IMG/VR virus record: IMGVR_UViG_3300037264_005018
Coordinates: 1 to 41,224 of that record
From: a virus
Reading direction: 5' to 3' (one strand)
DNA: 41,224 bases
Part shown: positions 24,079 through 30,158 of the stretch, one piece after another
Layout: every line of letters begins with the position of its first letter
How positions within the stretch are numbered: the stretch's first letter is position 1
Notes under the pieces: model-generated
Database searches by the model: none
Told to the model about the DNA's origin: nothing
The model's input: the letters and a program-made list of their open reading frames with translations, nothing else
Position numbers and translations under genes: made by a program

Positions 24079-25299
24079 CTACTTGGTGAGAAGCGCCAAG
24101 GCCGCGCGGAGCGAGTCCTCTAACCGCTCGTTTCCCACGCGGTCCCCGAGCTCGGCCACGGCGCGGCCTGCCTGCCCCGAGCGATACCCCATCCGGACCA
24201 GCGTGTTACGGAGCGCGTCGGCACCCGCAGCAGGCGGCGAGGCAGGCCGAGGCCGCGATGGTGCGGGTTCGCCGTCCGTGCGACCGAGGCCCCGCCTCCG
24301 AGCCGCGCGTCCTTTCTCCGCCACCGCGACGGCTTGCGGGGACGCGGTGCCGGCTCGGGGGGGGTTTCCCCCCGAGTGCGACATCGGCCTTGATCTGCCG
24401 ACGAGTTGTGCGGCCTCCGCTTCGGCGACCGGCGCATCAGCAATCCACAGCCGTGCGCCCTGGTTTCGCCCACGTCGCCCGGTGCCTCGATCCTCGAGCG
24501 CCTTCGCCTTCAGCAGATCGCGAATGGCCCGACTGATCCGCCCGGTTCCTCCGCGCACGCTGTCGCAGATCTCGCGCACCGTCGGCCCGCGGCCGCTGCT
24601 GTTGGCCTCGCGCACGAAGGCGAGGACGCGCTCCTGGTTGTGCTCGGGCGTGATCCGCGGCTTCGCCTGGCGCGCGTCTCCGTCCTGCTCGAGCGCGACG
24701 TCGTCCGGCGCCCCGATGAGCTTCTGGGCTGCGTTGAGGATCTCGCGGGCGACGCTGAGGCGACCCGTGGCGACCGCTTCGCCGACGAGGACGTTGAGGG
24801 CAACGAGGCGCTGCTCTGACGTGGGGGGAGCGCCCTGGGACGACTTCAGGAGGGCCGTGGCAAGGACGTTGGTCCTCTCCTCGAGAAGCCGGAGCCGGGC
24901 ATCGTCGACGGTCGCGGTCACAGGGGCAGGCTCTGGCATCGTGCGGCGCTTGCCGAGGAAGTGATCGGCGAGCACGTCGGCGCACTCCCGCTTGTAGCGG
25001 AGGAGCTTCGGGCGCACCGCCGGCTTGACCTTGCTCAGGTGGATGCCGGCGAGCCAGAGGGGCAGTGCGCGGAGGTCGATGCAGGCGGTCCGGTACGTTT
25101 TCCCGTCAGGACCAGTTGTCACCATCATGGTGATGACTGCAGCAGGGTCGCTCCTGAGCTTCACGAGCTGGCGCTGGAAGGCGACTCCGAGGGCCTCGCA
25201 GACGCGCTTGATGACGACGTGCGCCTGTCCCTCGCCGGGCACAACGTCGAGCTCGTCGCCGTCGAACGGGAACCGCTCGACCCTCGCGAGAGCGCTCAT
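24079..25299 (-). CDS. P22-type antirepressor with C-terminal wHTH and RuvA domain III-like segment
   Basis: A 406-residue regulator. Residues 5-115 match the P22 antirepressor N-terminal domain (P22_AR_N): VVIKRVCEALGVAFQRQ, YRTACIDLRALPLWLAGI, KLLRYKRECADVL. Residues about 222-275 form a winged-helix-like segment (QERVLAFVREANSS, TVREICDSVRG). Residues 361-405 (ALRNTLVRMGYRSGQAGRAV...LEDSLRAALALL) match RuvA domain III, the RuvB-binding part. Such a tail is unusual for an antirepressor. ATG 25299 overlaps the stop of the RHH gene, so the pair forms an operon. It presumably inactivates a repressor to induce lytic growth. Confidence 0.7.
   Translation of the reverse strand: MSALARVERFPFDGDELDVVPGEGQAHVVIKRVCEALGVAFQRQLVKLRSDPAAVITMMVTTGPDGKTYRTACIDLRALPLWLAGIHLSKVKPAVRPKLLRYKRECADVLADHFLGKRRTMPEPAPVTATVDDARLRLLEERTNVLATALLKSSQGAPPTSEQRLVALNVLVGEAVATGRLSVAREILNAAQKLIGAPDDVALEQDGDARQAKPRITPEHNQERVLAFVREANSSGRGPTVREICDSVRGGTGRISRAIRDLLKAKALEDRGTGRRGRNQGARLWIADAPVAEAEAAQLVGRSRPMSHSGGNPPRAGTASPQAVAVAEKGRAARRRGLGRTDGEPAPSRPRPASPPAAGADALRNTLVRMGYRSGQAGRAVAELGDRVGNERLEDSLRAALALLTK
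24354..24376. other. GC-rich hairpin with G8 run inside the antirepressor gene
   Basis: CTCGGGGGG and CCCCCCGAG form a perfect 9-bp inverted repeat with a GGTTT loop, within the linker before the RuvA-like segment. The eight-G run is a potential slippage site, and the hairpin could affect transcription. It could equally be a neutral feature of low-complexity coding DNA. Confidence 0.4.
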
Positions 25300-25514
25300 C
25301 GCTTCGCCGCCATTCGCTTCGCCCATCGCCCCAAGACGTCGCGGATCGCGCCGCTGCGATCGACTCCAAGCGCCGCGGCGTGAGCGTCGAGCTGCTCCAC
25401 GATCTCGGGAGGCATCCGAACGGCAATTCTCGCGTCCAGCCCCGCGCCGCTGCCCTTGGGCCGACCTCGCACGGCGCCCGGTTTTTTCGTCAAAGCTCCC
25501 TGGACGGAGGACAT
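25296..25514 (-). CDS. Ribbon-helix-helix (Arc/Mnt-like) repressor
   Basis: A 72-residue basic protein. RGRPKGSG lies before the strand ARIAVRMPPEIV, followed by helices QLDAHAAALG and RSGAIRDVLGRW, the CopG/Arc/Mnt ribbon-helix-helix layout (strand for DNA contact, S/R-xxIRxxL second helix). ATG 25514 is used; GTG 25472 is a possible later start. Its stop overlaps the antirepressor start (ATGA), giving the arrangement known from P22 immI (mnt/arc next to ant). Probably it represses the antirepressor operon. Confidence 0.7.
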   Translation of the reverse strand: MSSVQGALTKKPGAVRGRPKGSGAGLDARIAVRMPPEIVEQLDAHAAALGVDRSGAIRDVLGRWAKRMAAKR

Positions 25515-25764
25515 CCGGAGGGCCGGCGAGGTCCGGCGCCTCGAGGCCCCGCTCGGCGACGCGCTCTCCGCGGCGACGCTGACCCAGGTTCTCCTGCACG
25601 GGCTGTCCGACGGCAGCGACGATGTGGTGATGGGGGTGCTGCGCGCGCTGCGCGGCGACCTCGGCGTCATCGCGCGGCTGGCCTACGTGGCGACGGGCTG
25701 GCGCCCTGCTCTTCGGCCACAGATCCGACCGGCTTGGGCGCGGTGCTCACGAGGTGCAGCTTAG
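25456..25764 (+). CDS. Possible small protein overlapping the RHH gene start
   Basis: From about 25490 to 25735 this plus-strand frame has nearly every codon ending in G or C and a natural composition (ALSAATLTQVLLHGLSDG and VLRALRGDLGVIARLAYVATGW). The only upstream start is TTG 25456. It overlaps the 5' end of the RHH gene on the other strand. The antiparallel frame shares the same wobble positions but encodes Ser/Pro/Arg-rich sequence, so this strand looks more real. Could be a decayed gene. Confidence 0.3.
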   Translation: MGRPRTAPGFFVKAPWTEDIRRAGEVRRLEAPLGDALSAATLTQVLLHGLSDGSDDVVMGVLRALRGDLGVIARLAYVATGWRPALRPQIRPAWARCSRGAA

Positions 25765-25778
25765 CACCCGGTCAAGGT

Positions 25779-25864
25779 CTATCGCTGCGATAGCCTCGAG
25801 GTGCCTCACGCCGCGGCGCCAACGGGGTTTGGTGGCGGGACGGGGGGCTATCGCTGCGATAGCC
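25779..25864. promoter_or_regulatory. Two palindromic operators (CTATCGC-T-GCGATAG)
   Basis: CTATCGCTGCGATAG at 25779-25793 and GGCTATCGCTGCGATAGCC at 25846-25864 are perfect odd palindromes, 67 bp apart, embedded in a longer imperfect direct repeat that also includes TCACGC and GCGGCGCC. They lie between the RHH/antirepressor operon and the coiled-coil gene. The outer GCTAT/ATAGC words recall the palindromes at 44-990, but spacing differs. Probably binding sites for a phage repressor (inference). Confidence 0.55.
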
Positions 25865-25892
25865 TGGTCCTCACGCTGCGGCGCCGACGGCG

Positions 25893-25916
25893 GCCGCCTC
25901 GTGGCGGAGCTGCTCC
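25893..25916. repeat. 24-bp direct repeat, left copy
   Basis: A perfect 24-bp direct repeat (begins GCCGCCTCG, ends GAGCTGCTCC) with its second copy at 26231-26254. On the minus strand the right copy is the 3' coding end of a decayed zinc-ribbon gene. The two copies bracket the coiled-coil gene exactly, suggesting that the gene arrived as a cassette or that the gene end was duplicated. Confidence 0.65.
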
Positions 25917-25932
25917 GTGGTACCCTCACCCC

Positions 25933-26220
25933 ATGGGCGAACCGGGCAACGGGCACAGCGCACTCACCGAGCAGATGGTGTCGGTCCTCGAACGGATCGA
26001 GACCGAGCTTAAGGGTCTCCGCTCCGAAGTGCGCGGTCTCAAGGACGAGGTCCGAGGCGAGCTCACCGAGATCCGCGGCGAGTTGCGCGAGATCCACCAC
26101 GAGATCACCGACACGAACGTGCGGCTCAATGAGCTGCGCGGCGAGGTCCGGGCCATCAGCGACCACGGCGAGCGCATCCGCGCGCTCGAGCAGGCCGTCT
26201 TCAAGCGCACGGGCTCGTAG
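25933..26220 (+). CDS. Small coiled-coil protein
   Basis: A 95-residue protein starting at ATG 25933, predicted to be one long coiled coil: MVSVLERIETELKGLRSEV then repeats of GEL/EIRGEL/REIHHEI in heptads to residue 85. No membrane anchor or catalytic motif is seen. The start has no strong Shine-Dalgarno. It lies downstream of palindromes 25779-25864 and is flanked by the 24-bp direct repeat. Similar short coiled coils are frequent accessory proteins; function unknown. Confidence 0.55.
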   Translation: MGEPGNGHSALTEQMVSVLERIETELKGLRSEVRGLKDEVRGELTEIRGELREIHHEITDTNVRLNELRGEVRAISDHGERIRALEQAVFKRTGS

Positions 26221-26226
26221 CCCCGT

Positions 26227-26450
26227 TCACGCCGCCTCGTGGCGGAGCTGCTCCAGCGTGAGCGACAGCCGCCCGGCGATCGCGCGGTGATTGGCGCAGA
26301 GCGTGGTCCAGCCGTCGGCGAGCGACGCGACTGCGGCGGCACGGGTCTACCGCATGTCCGGCAGCGCCGCGGCTGGCCGCGGGCCGTCCTCGGGCCATAG
26401 GCGCGCGCAGCAACATCGGAGTCGACGACGACGTGAATTGCTAGCACGTT
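26227..26450 (-). pseudogene. Decayed paralogue of the zinc-ribbon gene at 40273-40659
   Basis: Reading leftwards from about 26450, one frame gives ARAYGPRTARGQPRRCRTC, matching ARVYGPRLPVGAARRCRGC of the intact gene. A second frame down to TGA 26227-26229 gives LADGWTTLCANHRAIAGRLS and LTLEQLR, matching LADGAFTLCANDRTIAGRLS. The middle CxxC ribbon is missing and the two parts are in different frames with a stop between. Hence an internal deletion plus frameshift. Confidence 0.6.
26231..26254. repeat. 24-bp direct repeat, right copy
   Basis: Second copy of the repeat at 25893-25916, here forming the 3' end of the decayed zinc-ribbon gene. The interval between the repeats holds only the coiled-coil gene. 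Confidence 0.65.
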
Positions 26451-26474
26451 AAACGCAGTCACCCGATTCCCATG

Positions 26475-26508
26475 CTCGGGCCAACAAACTCTCACTCGGG
26501 CCAACAAA
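26475..26508. repeat. Two 14-bp direct repeats CTCGGGCCAACAAA
   Basis: Copies at 26475-26488 and 26495-26508, with a 20-bp period, so they present the same helix face about two turns apart. They sit in the non-coding stretch between the decayed gene and the end of the replication operon. They could bind a protein such as a replication or transcription factor. Confidence 0.45.
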
Positions 26509-26513
26509 GAAAA

Positions 26514-26583
26514 TCCTGTAGGCGCCCGTGCGCCGCGAAGGAGTCCGCGCGCGCCTCGCGCGGCGAGGCCCGCTCCTACAGGG
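26514..26583. repeat. REP/BIME-like palindromic element
   Basis: CCTGTAGG (26515-26522) and CCTACAGG (26575-26582) enclose GC-rich hairpin-forming sequence. The right end CCCGCTCCTACAGGG matches the end of the REP elements known from Pseudomonas and related bacteria, and the left end is a diverged inverted copy. In this reading the element is two REPs in opposite orientation, as in a BIME. Family assignment is by resemblance; no REP transposase is visible in the window. Confidence 0.45.
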
Positions 26584-26630
26584 CAGTAGGCAGATCAGGA
26601 GCAGATCCGGAGGCAGAGAGATCCGCGCCG

Positions 26631-26742
26631 GTCAGACACCATGGTCCGGCGGCGATGGGCGCTACCCAGATGTCTGACAGCGCCGATGGAACGTCCCACA
26701 GACGTCACGAAGTGGCGACGAGCGGACCTCGCACGTGACGTC
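26631..26742. promoter_or_regulatory. Non-coding stretch with two inverted repeats
   Basis: GTCAGACA (26631-26638) pairs with TGTCTGAC (26671-26678). GACGTCAC (26701-26708) pairs with GTGACGTC (26735-26742). No convincing protein frame covers 26451-26797. This is the region downstream of the replication operon, so the repeats may be protein-binding sites, RNA processing/termination structures, or part of a second origin. No T-rich terminator is seen. Confidence 0.4.
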
Positions 26743-26797
26743 AACAGGACACCACCAATGGCGCAGAGCGGCCGGCGGTGCAGAAGCGGAGCTAGAG

Positions 26798-28522
26798 CTA
26801 GCGGAGGCGCGCGGGCGGCGGGAGGCGCGCGGGCGGCGGGAGCGGCACAGGCTCGATAGGGTCGTCGATGTGGGGGTCGATCGCCCACTCGACCGTGATC
26901 GGTCGGCCGGTCAACTCGCCCAGCTTGTCGAGCAGATTGGGGATGAGCGCGCGCTCCACGTAGTCGATCGTGAAGCTGTTGCGCGCGCAGAGGGTCAGCA
27001 CGCCGTCGGCGAGATCGCCGTACTGCACGCCGGTGAACCACTGCGCGAACGCCGCAGGCGAGGCCGCGCGGATGTGCTCGAGCGCGCGGTCGAACATCGC
27101 GCGCGCCGCGAGGCGCTCCTCGTGCTGCGCGCGCAGCTCGGCAATGCGCTCCTCGCTCAGCCCAAGGTGTGCGCGCAGCTCGGCCAGATCCTCGGCCGTG
27201 GGCTCGGGCGCCGCCGGCGCGAGCTGGCCGAGGATGTTCGGCAGCGGCGCGTGTACGGTGGGCCATTGGCGCTTCGCGAAGGCGCGGGCAAGCTTGAGCA
27301 GGTCGACGCCGCGCGCGTTCGGGAAGTCGCCGCGGCGGAGCTTGAATGCCAATCGCCCGAGGGCGACGTCGAGCTGCTCGATCGTGGTCCCGGCCTTCCG
27401 CGCGCTGGCGCCGATCTGCACCGCGTTCTTCTCGAGCGAGGCGAGCGGCGGATAGAGGCGCACCAAGAACAGCACCTCGAGATCGAAGGCGCGGCACTCC
27501 TCGCGAGTGAGCGCGCGGGCGCCATCTTGGTCGGGCGCGCTCGGCTCCCGTGCCTCGGGCGCGCTCGGCTCCCGCGCCGGCGCGGCCTCGGGTTCGGGGA
27601 CGGGGAGCTGCGTGTCACTACCCCCCCCCGATGGATTCCTCTGTGGATCCAACTCCTTGGGCCCCGTGTCACTACCCCTGTGTAAGGAATTCAACACCTT
27701 GGGCCCACCGGATGATTTCCTCTGTAGATCCCAATCCTTGGGCCCCGTGTCACTACCCCCCCGGGGTGGTGACACCGTGTCACTACCCCCCCCCGATGGA
27801 TTCCTCTGTGGATCCAACTCCTTGGGCCCCGTGTCACTACCCCTGTGTAATGAATCCAACACCTTGGGCCGAGGGAGCTGCGCCAGCTCCGCCTCGAGGT
27901 CGGCGACGTCGCGCGCGTGCCTCTCGCTCCGCACGTCGAGCTGAAAACGCGCACGCTGGAGGTTCGCGGCGCGCTTGTCGGCCTTCTGGGCGCGCTTCAT
28001 GAGCTTGGCGATCGTCGGATCATATGGGGGAAGGTCCGCCGCGGCGAGCGTCGCCTCGACGCGGGCCGCGTAAACTGAGGGTGGTGACACCGTGTCACTA
28101 CCCTCCCCGGATGTCCTCTGTAGATCCCACTCCTTTGGCCGCGGCTTGCCCTTCCATTCGAGCAGCCGCTCCGGGTGCCACGTGTAGGCGTTCTTCTCGT
28201 TCTCCTTGCCGTTCGGCTTCTTCTCGTGGTGGACCGTGATGACGCTGGCGGTGACGGCCACGAGGATTGCCCGCTGAACGGACCGCTTGGCGCAGCCCTC
28301 TCCGCACATCTCGGCGATCTCGTGGTGCGACACGCGCGGCGTGCAGAGGGTGTTGTTGTCGGCGAGGACGCGGAGCGCGAGCAGGACCAGCTTTTCGCTC
28401 GCTCGCCAGCAGCGTTGCTCTTTGAGGATGCGCCGAATGTCGTCGAGAGGCCCGCCTCTGGCCGCGTTGAGCGCCTTCGCGCGTGCGCCAGCGCCCGCGG
28501 ACTCAACGGCCGGCGCTATCAT
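26798..28522 (-). CDS. Replication protein: wHTH N-terminus, iteron-containing linker, DnaA domain I-like C-terminus
   Basis: A 574-residue putative replication initiator. Residues about 25-115 form a replisome-organiser-like winged helix (KLVLLALRVLADNNTLCTPR, HHEIAEMCGEGCAKRSVQRA). A low-complexity linker carries repeated GSDTGPKELDPQRNPSGGGS, encoded by DNA iterons. A coiled coil lies near 195-225. Residues about 475-550 (MFDRALEHIRAASPAAFAQW, DGVLTLCARNSFTIDYVERA) match DnaA domain I, which recruits the DnaB helicase. Like lambda O, it may bind an origin inside its own gene and load helicase. It is last in the operon, coupled to the upstream gene (ATGA). Confidence 0.7.
   Translation of the reverse strand: MIAPAVESAGAGARAKALNAARGGPLDDIRRILKEQRCWRASEKLVLLALRVLADNNTLCTPRVSHHEIAEMCGEGCAKRSVQRAILVAVTASVITVHHEKKPNGKENEKNAYTWHPERLLEWKGKPRPKEWDLQRTSGEGSDTVSPPSVYAARVEATLAAADLPPYDPTIAKLMKRAQKADKRAANLQRARFQLDVRSERHARDVADLEAELAQLPRPKVLDSLHRGSDTGPKELDPQRNPSGGGSDTVSPPRGGSDTGPKDWDLQRKSSGGPKVLNSLHRGSDTGPKELDPQRNPSGGGSDTQLPVPEPEAAPAREPSAPEAREPSAPDQDGARALTREECRAFDLEVLFLVRLYPPLASLEKNAVQIGASARKAGTTIEQLDVALGRLAFKLRRGDFPNARGVDLLKLARAFAKRQWPTVHAPLPNILGQLAPAAPEPTAEDLAELRAHLGLSEERIAELRAQHEERLAARAMFDRALEHIRAASPAAFAQWFTGVQYGDLADGVLTLCARNSFTIDYVERALIPNLLDKLGELTGRPITVEWAIDPHIDDPIEPVPLPPPARLPPPARLR
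27612..27870. repeat. Iteron array, candidate replication origin inside the rep gene
   Basis: A 94-bp unit at 27612-27705 is repeated at 27777-27870 with two mismatches, and partial units lie between and at 28092-28140. GTGTCACTACC occurs at 27612, 27666, 27747, 27777, 27831 and 28092. CTTGGGCC occurs at 27656, 27698, 27737, 27821 and 27863. CCTCTGTRGATCC occurs four times, containing TGTGGATCC or TGTAGATCC at 27642, 27723, 27807 and 28119; TGTGGATCC matches the DnaA box complement TGTGGATAA at 7 of 9 positions. Nine-C runs accompany the units. Origin function is inferred from the lambda O precedent. Confidence 0.65.
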
Positions 28523-28902
28523 CCGATGTGCCCGGCAAGCTTCAGAATCGCCGGCGGAATGACAAGGCGGAAGATGTTGGTCAGCGTCTTACGATCCTCG
28601 CCCTGGACCGATTGCGTGCGGACCAAGCCGTAGGACTCCAGCTCGGCGACATGGAGCACGGCTGTTTGGCGCGTGCGACAGATCCGATTGCCGATGTCGC
28701 GATATGAGAGCCCGTGGCACTCGCCGGCCTCGTTGGCGCTGGCACGCAGGAGCGAGAGCGTCCCGCGAAGGTACGCGTCCATGCCGAGCAGATCGTAGAC
28801 CCGGATCGCCCGGTCGCGCGGGCAGAGGTCGGACATCGCCAACACACGGCGAAGCTCGGCGACGGACTCCGGCGGTACGTGTACGTGATGGCTCTTAGGC
28901 AT
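28519..28902 (-). CDS. Winged-helix DNA-binding protein of the replication operon
   Basis: A 127-residue protein. After an N-terminal helix (ESVAELRRVLAMSDLCPRDR) the core shows GLSYRDIGNRICRTRQTAVLHVAELESYGL, a MarR/GntR-like winged helix with recognition helix RTRQTAVLHVAEL and a wing afterwards (VQGEDRKTLTNIFRL). It resembles the N-terminal wHTH of phage replication proteins. Overlap ATGA with the replication protein implies coupled translation, so it is likely a partner in initiation or an operon regulator. Confidence 0.6.
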   Translation of the reverse strand: MPKSHHVHVPPESVAELRRVLAMSDLCPRDRAIRVYDLLGMDAYLRGTLSLLRASANEAGECHGLSYRDIGNRICRTRQTAVLHVAELESYGLVRTQSVQGEDRKTLTNIFRLVIPPAILKLAGHIG

Positions 28903-29311
28903 GGCCCATCATCGCCGATCTGGGGACCGCCGCGACGGCCGCGGCGCTCGCGACGACGAGCTCCGCGTGCTTCCTGACCGCCATGAGCACCGTCGTGTGG
29001 CGCACGCCGCCGAACGCCCGCCCGATCTCGGGGTAGCTCGCACACGTGCGCTCGCGGATCTCGGCCCAAGCGGCGCGCCGGGCCCCAGCGGGGCCGTGGC
29101 GGCGGTCACCGCCGAGCACGTCCTCGAGCGCCACGCCCTCGGCCGTCGCCGCGGCCGCGGTCACCTCGAGCCACGTGCGATCGTCCTCGAGGACGCGCTG
29201 GTGCAGGCGGTGCGCGAGCTCGCGGAGCTCCACGGGCAGCGCGGCGACGAGCACCTCGCCGAGCTGGACCAGACCTCTCACCTCGATCTCGTCCCTTTGA
29301 GGCGTCGTCAC
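28895..29311 (-). CDS. Stand-alone DnaA domain IV-like DNA-binding protein
   Basis: A 138-residue protein whose residues about 50-120 match DnaA domain IV: TAEGVALEDVLGGDRRH, then ARRAAWAEIRERTCASYPEIGRAFGG, then HTTVLMAVRKHAEL. In DnaA the signature is SLPEIGxAFGGRDHTTVLHACRK. The HTT core that reads the DnaA box is kept, but RD before it is replaced by VR, so specificity may differ. No ATPase domain is present. It lies in an operon with a DnaA domain I-like protein and near DnaA-box-like iterons. It overlaps both neighbours. Confidence 0.75.
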   Translation of the reverse strand: MTTPQRDEIEVRGLVQLGEVLVAALPVELRELAHRLHQRVLEDDRTWLEVTAAAATAEGVALEDVLGGDRRHGPAGARRAAWAEIRERTCASYPEIGRAFGGVRHTTVLMAVRKHAELVVASAAAVAAVPRSAMMGHA

Positions 29312-29616
29312 GACTCGCCCGCCGCGCGCTCACGGGCCGCGCCCTCCCAGCCGCCGCGCACCCCGAAGGCCTCGGCGATCTCCGTGTCAGTCGCCTTGGT
29401 GAGCCGGCGGATCGCCTGCCATGCTCGACCGAGGACGCGCTTCGCCGCCGGCGTGCGAAAGTCGCTGAGGAGCTGCTCGAGCGTGACCCCCTCGGCGAGG
29501 CAGAGCAGGCCGGCGAGATCCAGCCACGATCGGCCGTCCGGCAGGCGGCGCGCCGCGAGCAGCTCGGCGCGGTTCTGCGAACGCGCGGACCGGAACCGGA
29601 AGACCGGCGCGCTCAC
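29308..29616 (-). CDS. Degenerate DnaA domain IV paralogue
   Basis: A 102-residue protein. WLDLAGLLCLAEGVTLEQLL followed by KRVLGRAWQAIRRLTKATDTEIAEAFGVR aligns with the neighbouring domain IV-like protein and with DnaA (GVxxEDL...RxIAxxLAxxLT...EIxxAFG). The HTT recognition segment is replaced (GGWEGAARER). So this looks like a duplicated copy that kept the helical scaffold but lost standard box recognition. It starts at GTG 29616 and overlaps the next gene. It may modulate the partner or bind other DNA. Confidence 0.6.
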   Translation of the reverse strand: MSAPVFRFRSARSQNRAELLAARRLPDGRSWLDLAGLLCLAEGVTLEQLLSDFRTPAAKRVLGRAWQAIRRLTKATDTEIAEAFGVRGGWEGAARERAAGES

Positions 29617-29745
29617 GTCCCTGCCCTCGTGTCAGCCTTCGTCTCCATCCCAGTCTCCATCCCAGTCGATTCGTCGGATCTCCGACATTTCCGCCCGTCG
29701 CACGCTCGCGTAGACGCGTCCCCGTGGGTCCGATCACGCTCCGGA
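29617..29745. other. Short spacer with 12-bp tandem repeat
   Basis: The spacer between the Cro-like gene and the DnaA-like operon contains GTCTCCATCCCA twice in tandem (near 29640-29663). No gene is visible. No promoter of standard type is seen, so the genes downstream probably read through from the promoter at 30073-30101. Confidence 0.4.
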
Positions 29746-30066
29746 TCAGGCCGCGGCGCGTGCGGGCTTGTGGACCTTGGTCTTCGCGGTACGCGTTCGA
29801 GTTCGAGTGGCGACGGTCCGTGGCATCGTCAGCCAGTCGAACCAGGCCACCACAGGTCGTCCTCGCCGGATCGTGGCGTCTTCGATCGCAGCGGCAAAGT
29901 CGACGTCGCAGCGGCGCTGCGTCCCATTCAACAGCCGCTGGACCTTGTAGCGATCGAGGTCGTTCGCTTCGCAGAAGTCGGGGACCGAAGTTCGCTCGAC
30001 GTCGAGCAGGTCGCGCAGCTTGCGCGCACCCGCGAGCAGCGGTCCCTGGGGCTTGGATCGGGCCAT
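29746..30066 (-). CDS. Cro-like XRE repressor, first gene of the replication operon
   Basis: A 106-residue DNA-binding protein. ARKLRDLLDVERTSVPDFCE and NDLDRYKVQRLLNGTQRR form an XRE-like HTH (second helix VPDFCEANDL, recognition helix RYKVQRLL, then NGTQRR). A basic tail rich in Arg/Thr/Lys follows (TRTRTRTAKTKVHKPARAAA). Divergent from the CI-like gene at 30159, it is the classic Cro position. ATG 30066 lies 2 nt from AGGAG. Function inferred from location and HTH. Confidence 0.65.
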   Translation of the reverse strand: MARSKPQGPLLAGARKLRDLLDVERTSVPDFCEANDLDRYKVQRLLNGTQRRCDVDFAAAIEDATIRRGRPVVAWFDWLTMPRTVATRTRTRTAKTKVHKPARAAA

Positions 30067-30072
30067 GGCTCC

Positions 30073-30114
30073 TGTTTATGGTGCAACGTTCTACGTGTCA
30101 AGTCACACGTGAAG
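30073..30114 (-). promoter_or_regulatory. Early promoter/operator between Cro-like and CI-like genes
   Basis: On the minus strand TTGACA (30101-30096) and TAAACA (30078-30073) lie 17 bp apart. The -35 sits inside an inverted repeat with arms TTCTACGT (30089-30096) and ACGTGAAG (30107-30114) around a 10-bp loop. The same layout recurs at 36867-36909. The putative start would be very near ATG 30066, so the first mRNA may be almost leaderless. Confidence 0.55.
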
Positions 30115-30158
30115 GGACCGCGGGCTCCCCAAAGGTCGCCGCGGACTACGCTCAAAGC

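Noticed and set aside
25515-25670. N-terminal extension of the RHH gene
   Set aside because: Ser/Pro/Arg-rich and unlike RHH proteins; ATG 25514 starts the natural domain.
26641-26859. 72-residue plus-strand ORF
   Set aside because: Poor coding signature, Gly/Ala/Arg repeats at the end opposite the rep gene, overlaps inverted repeats.
27600-27880. CRISPR array
   Set aside because: Repeats are irregular, in frame with a protein and lack unique equal-length spacers; iterons fit better.
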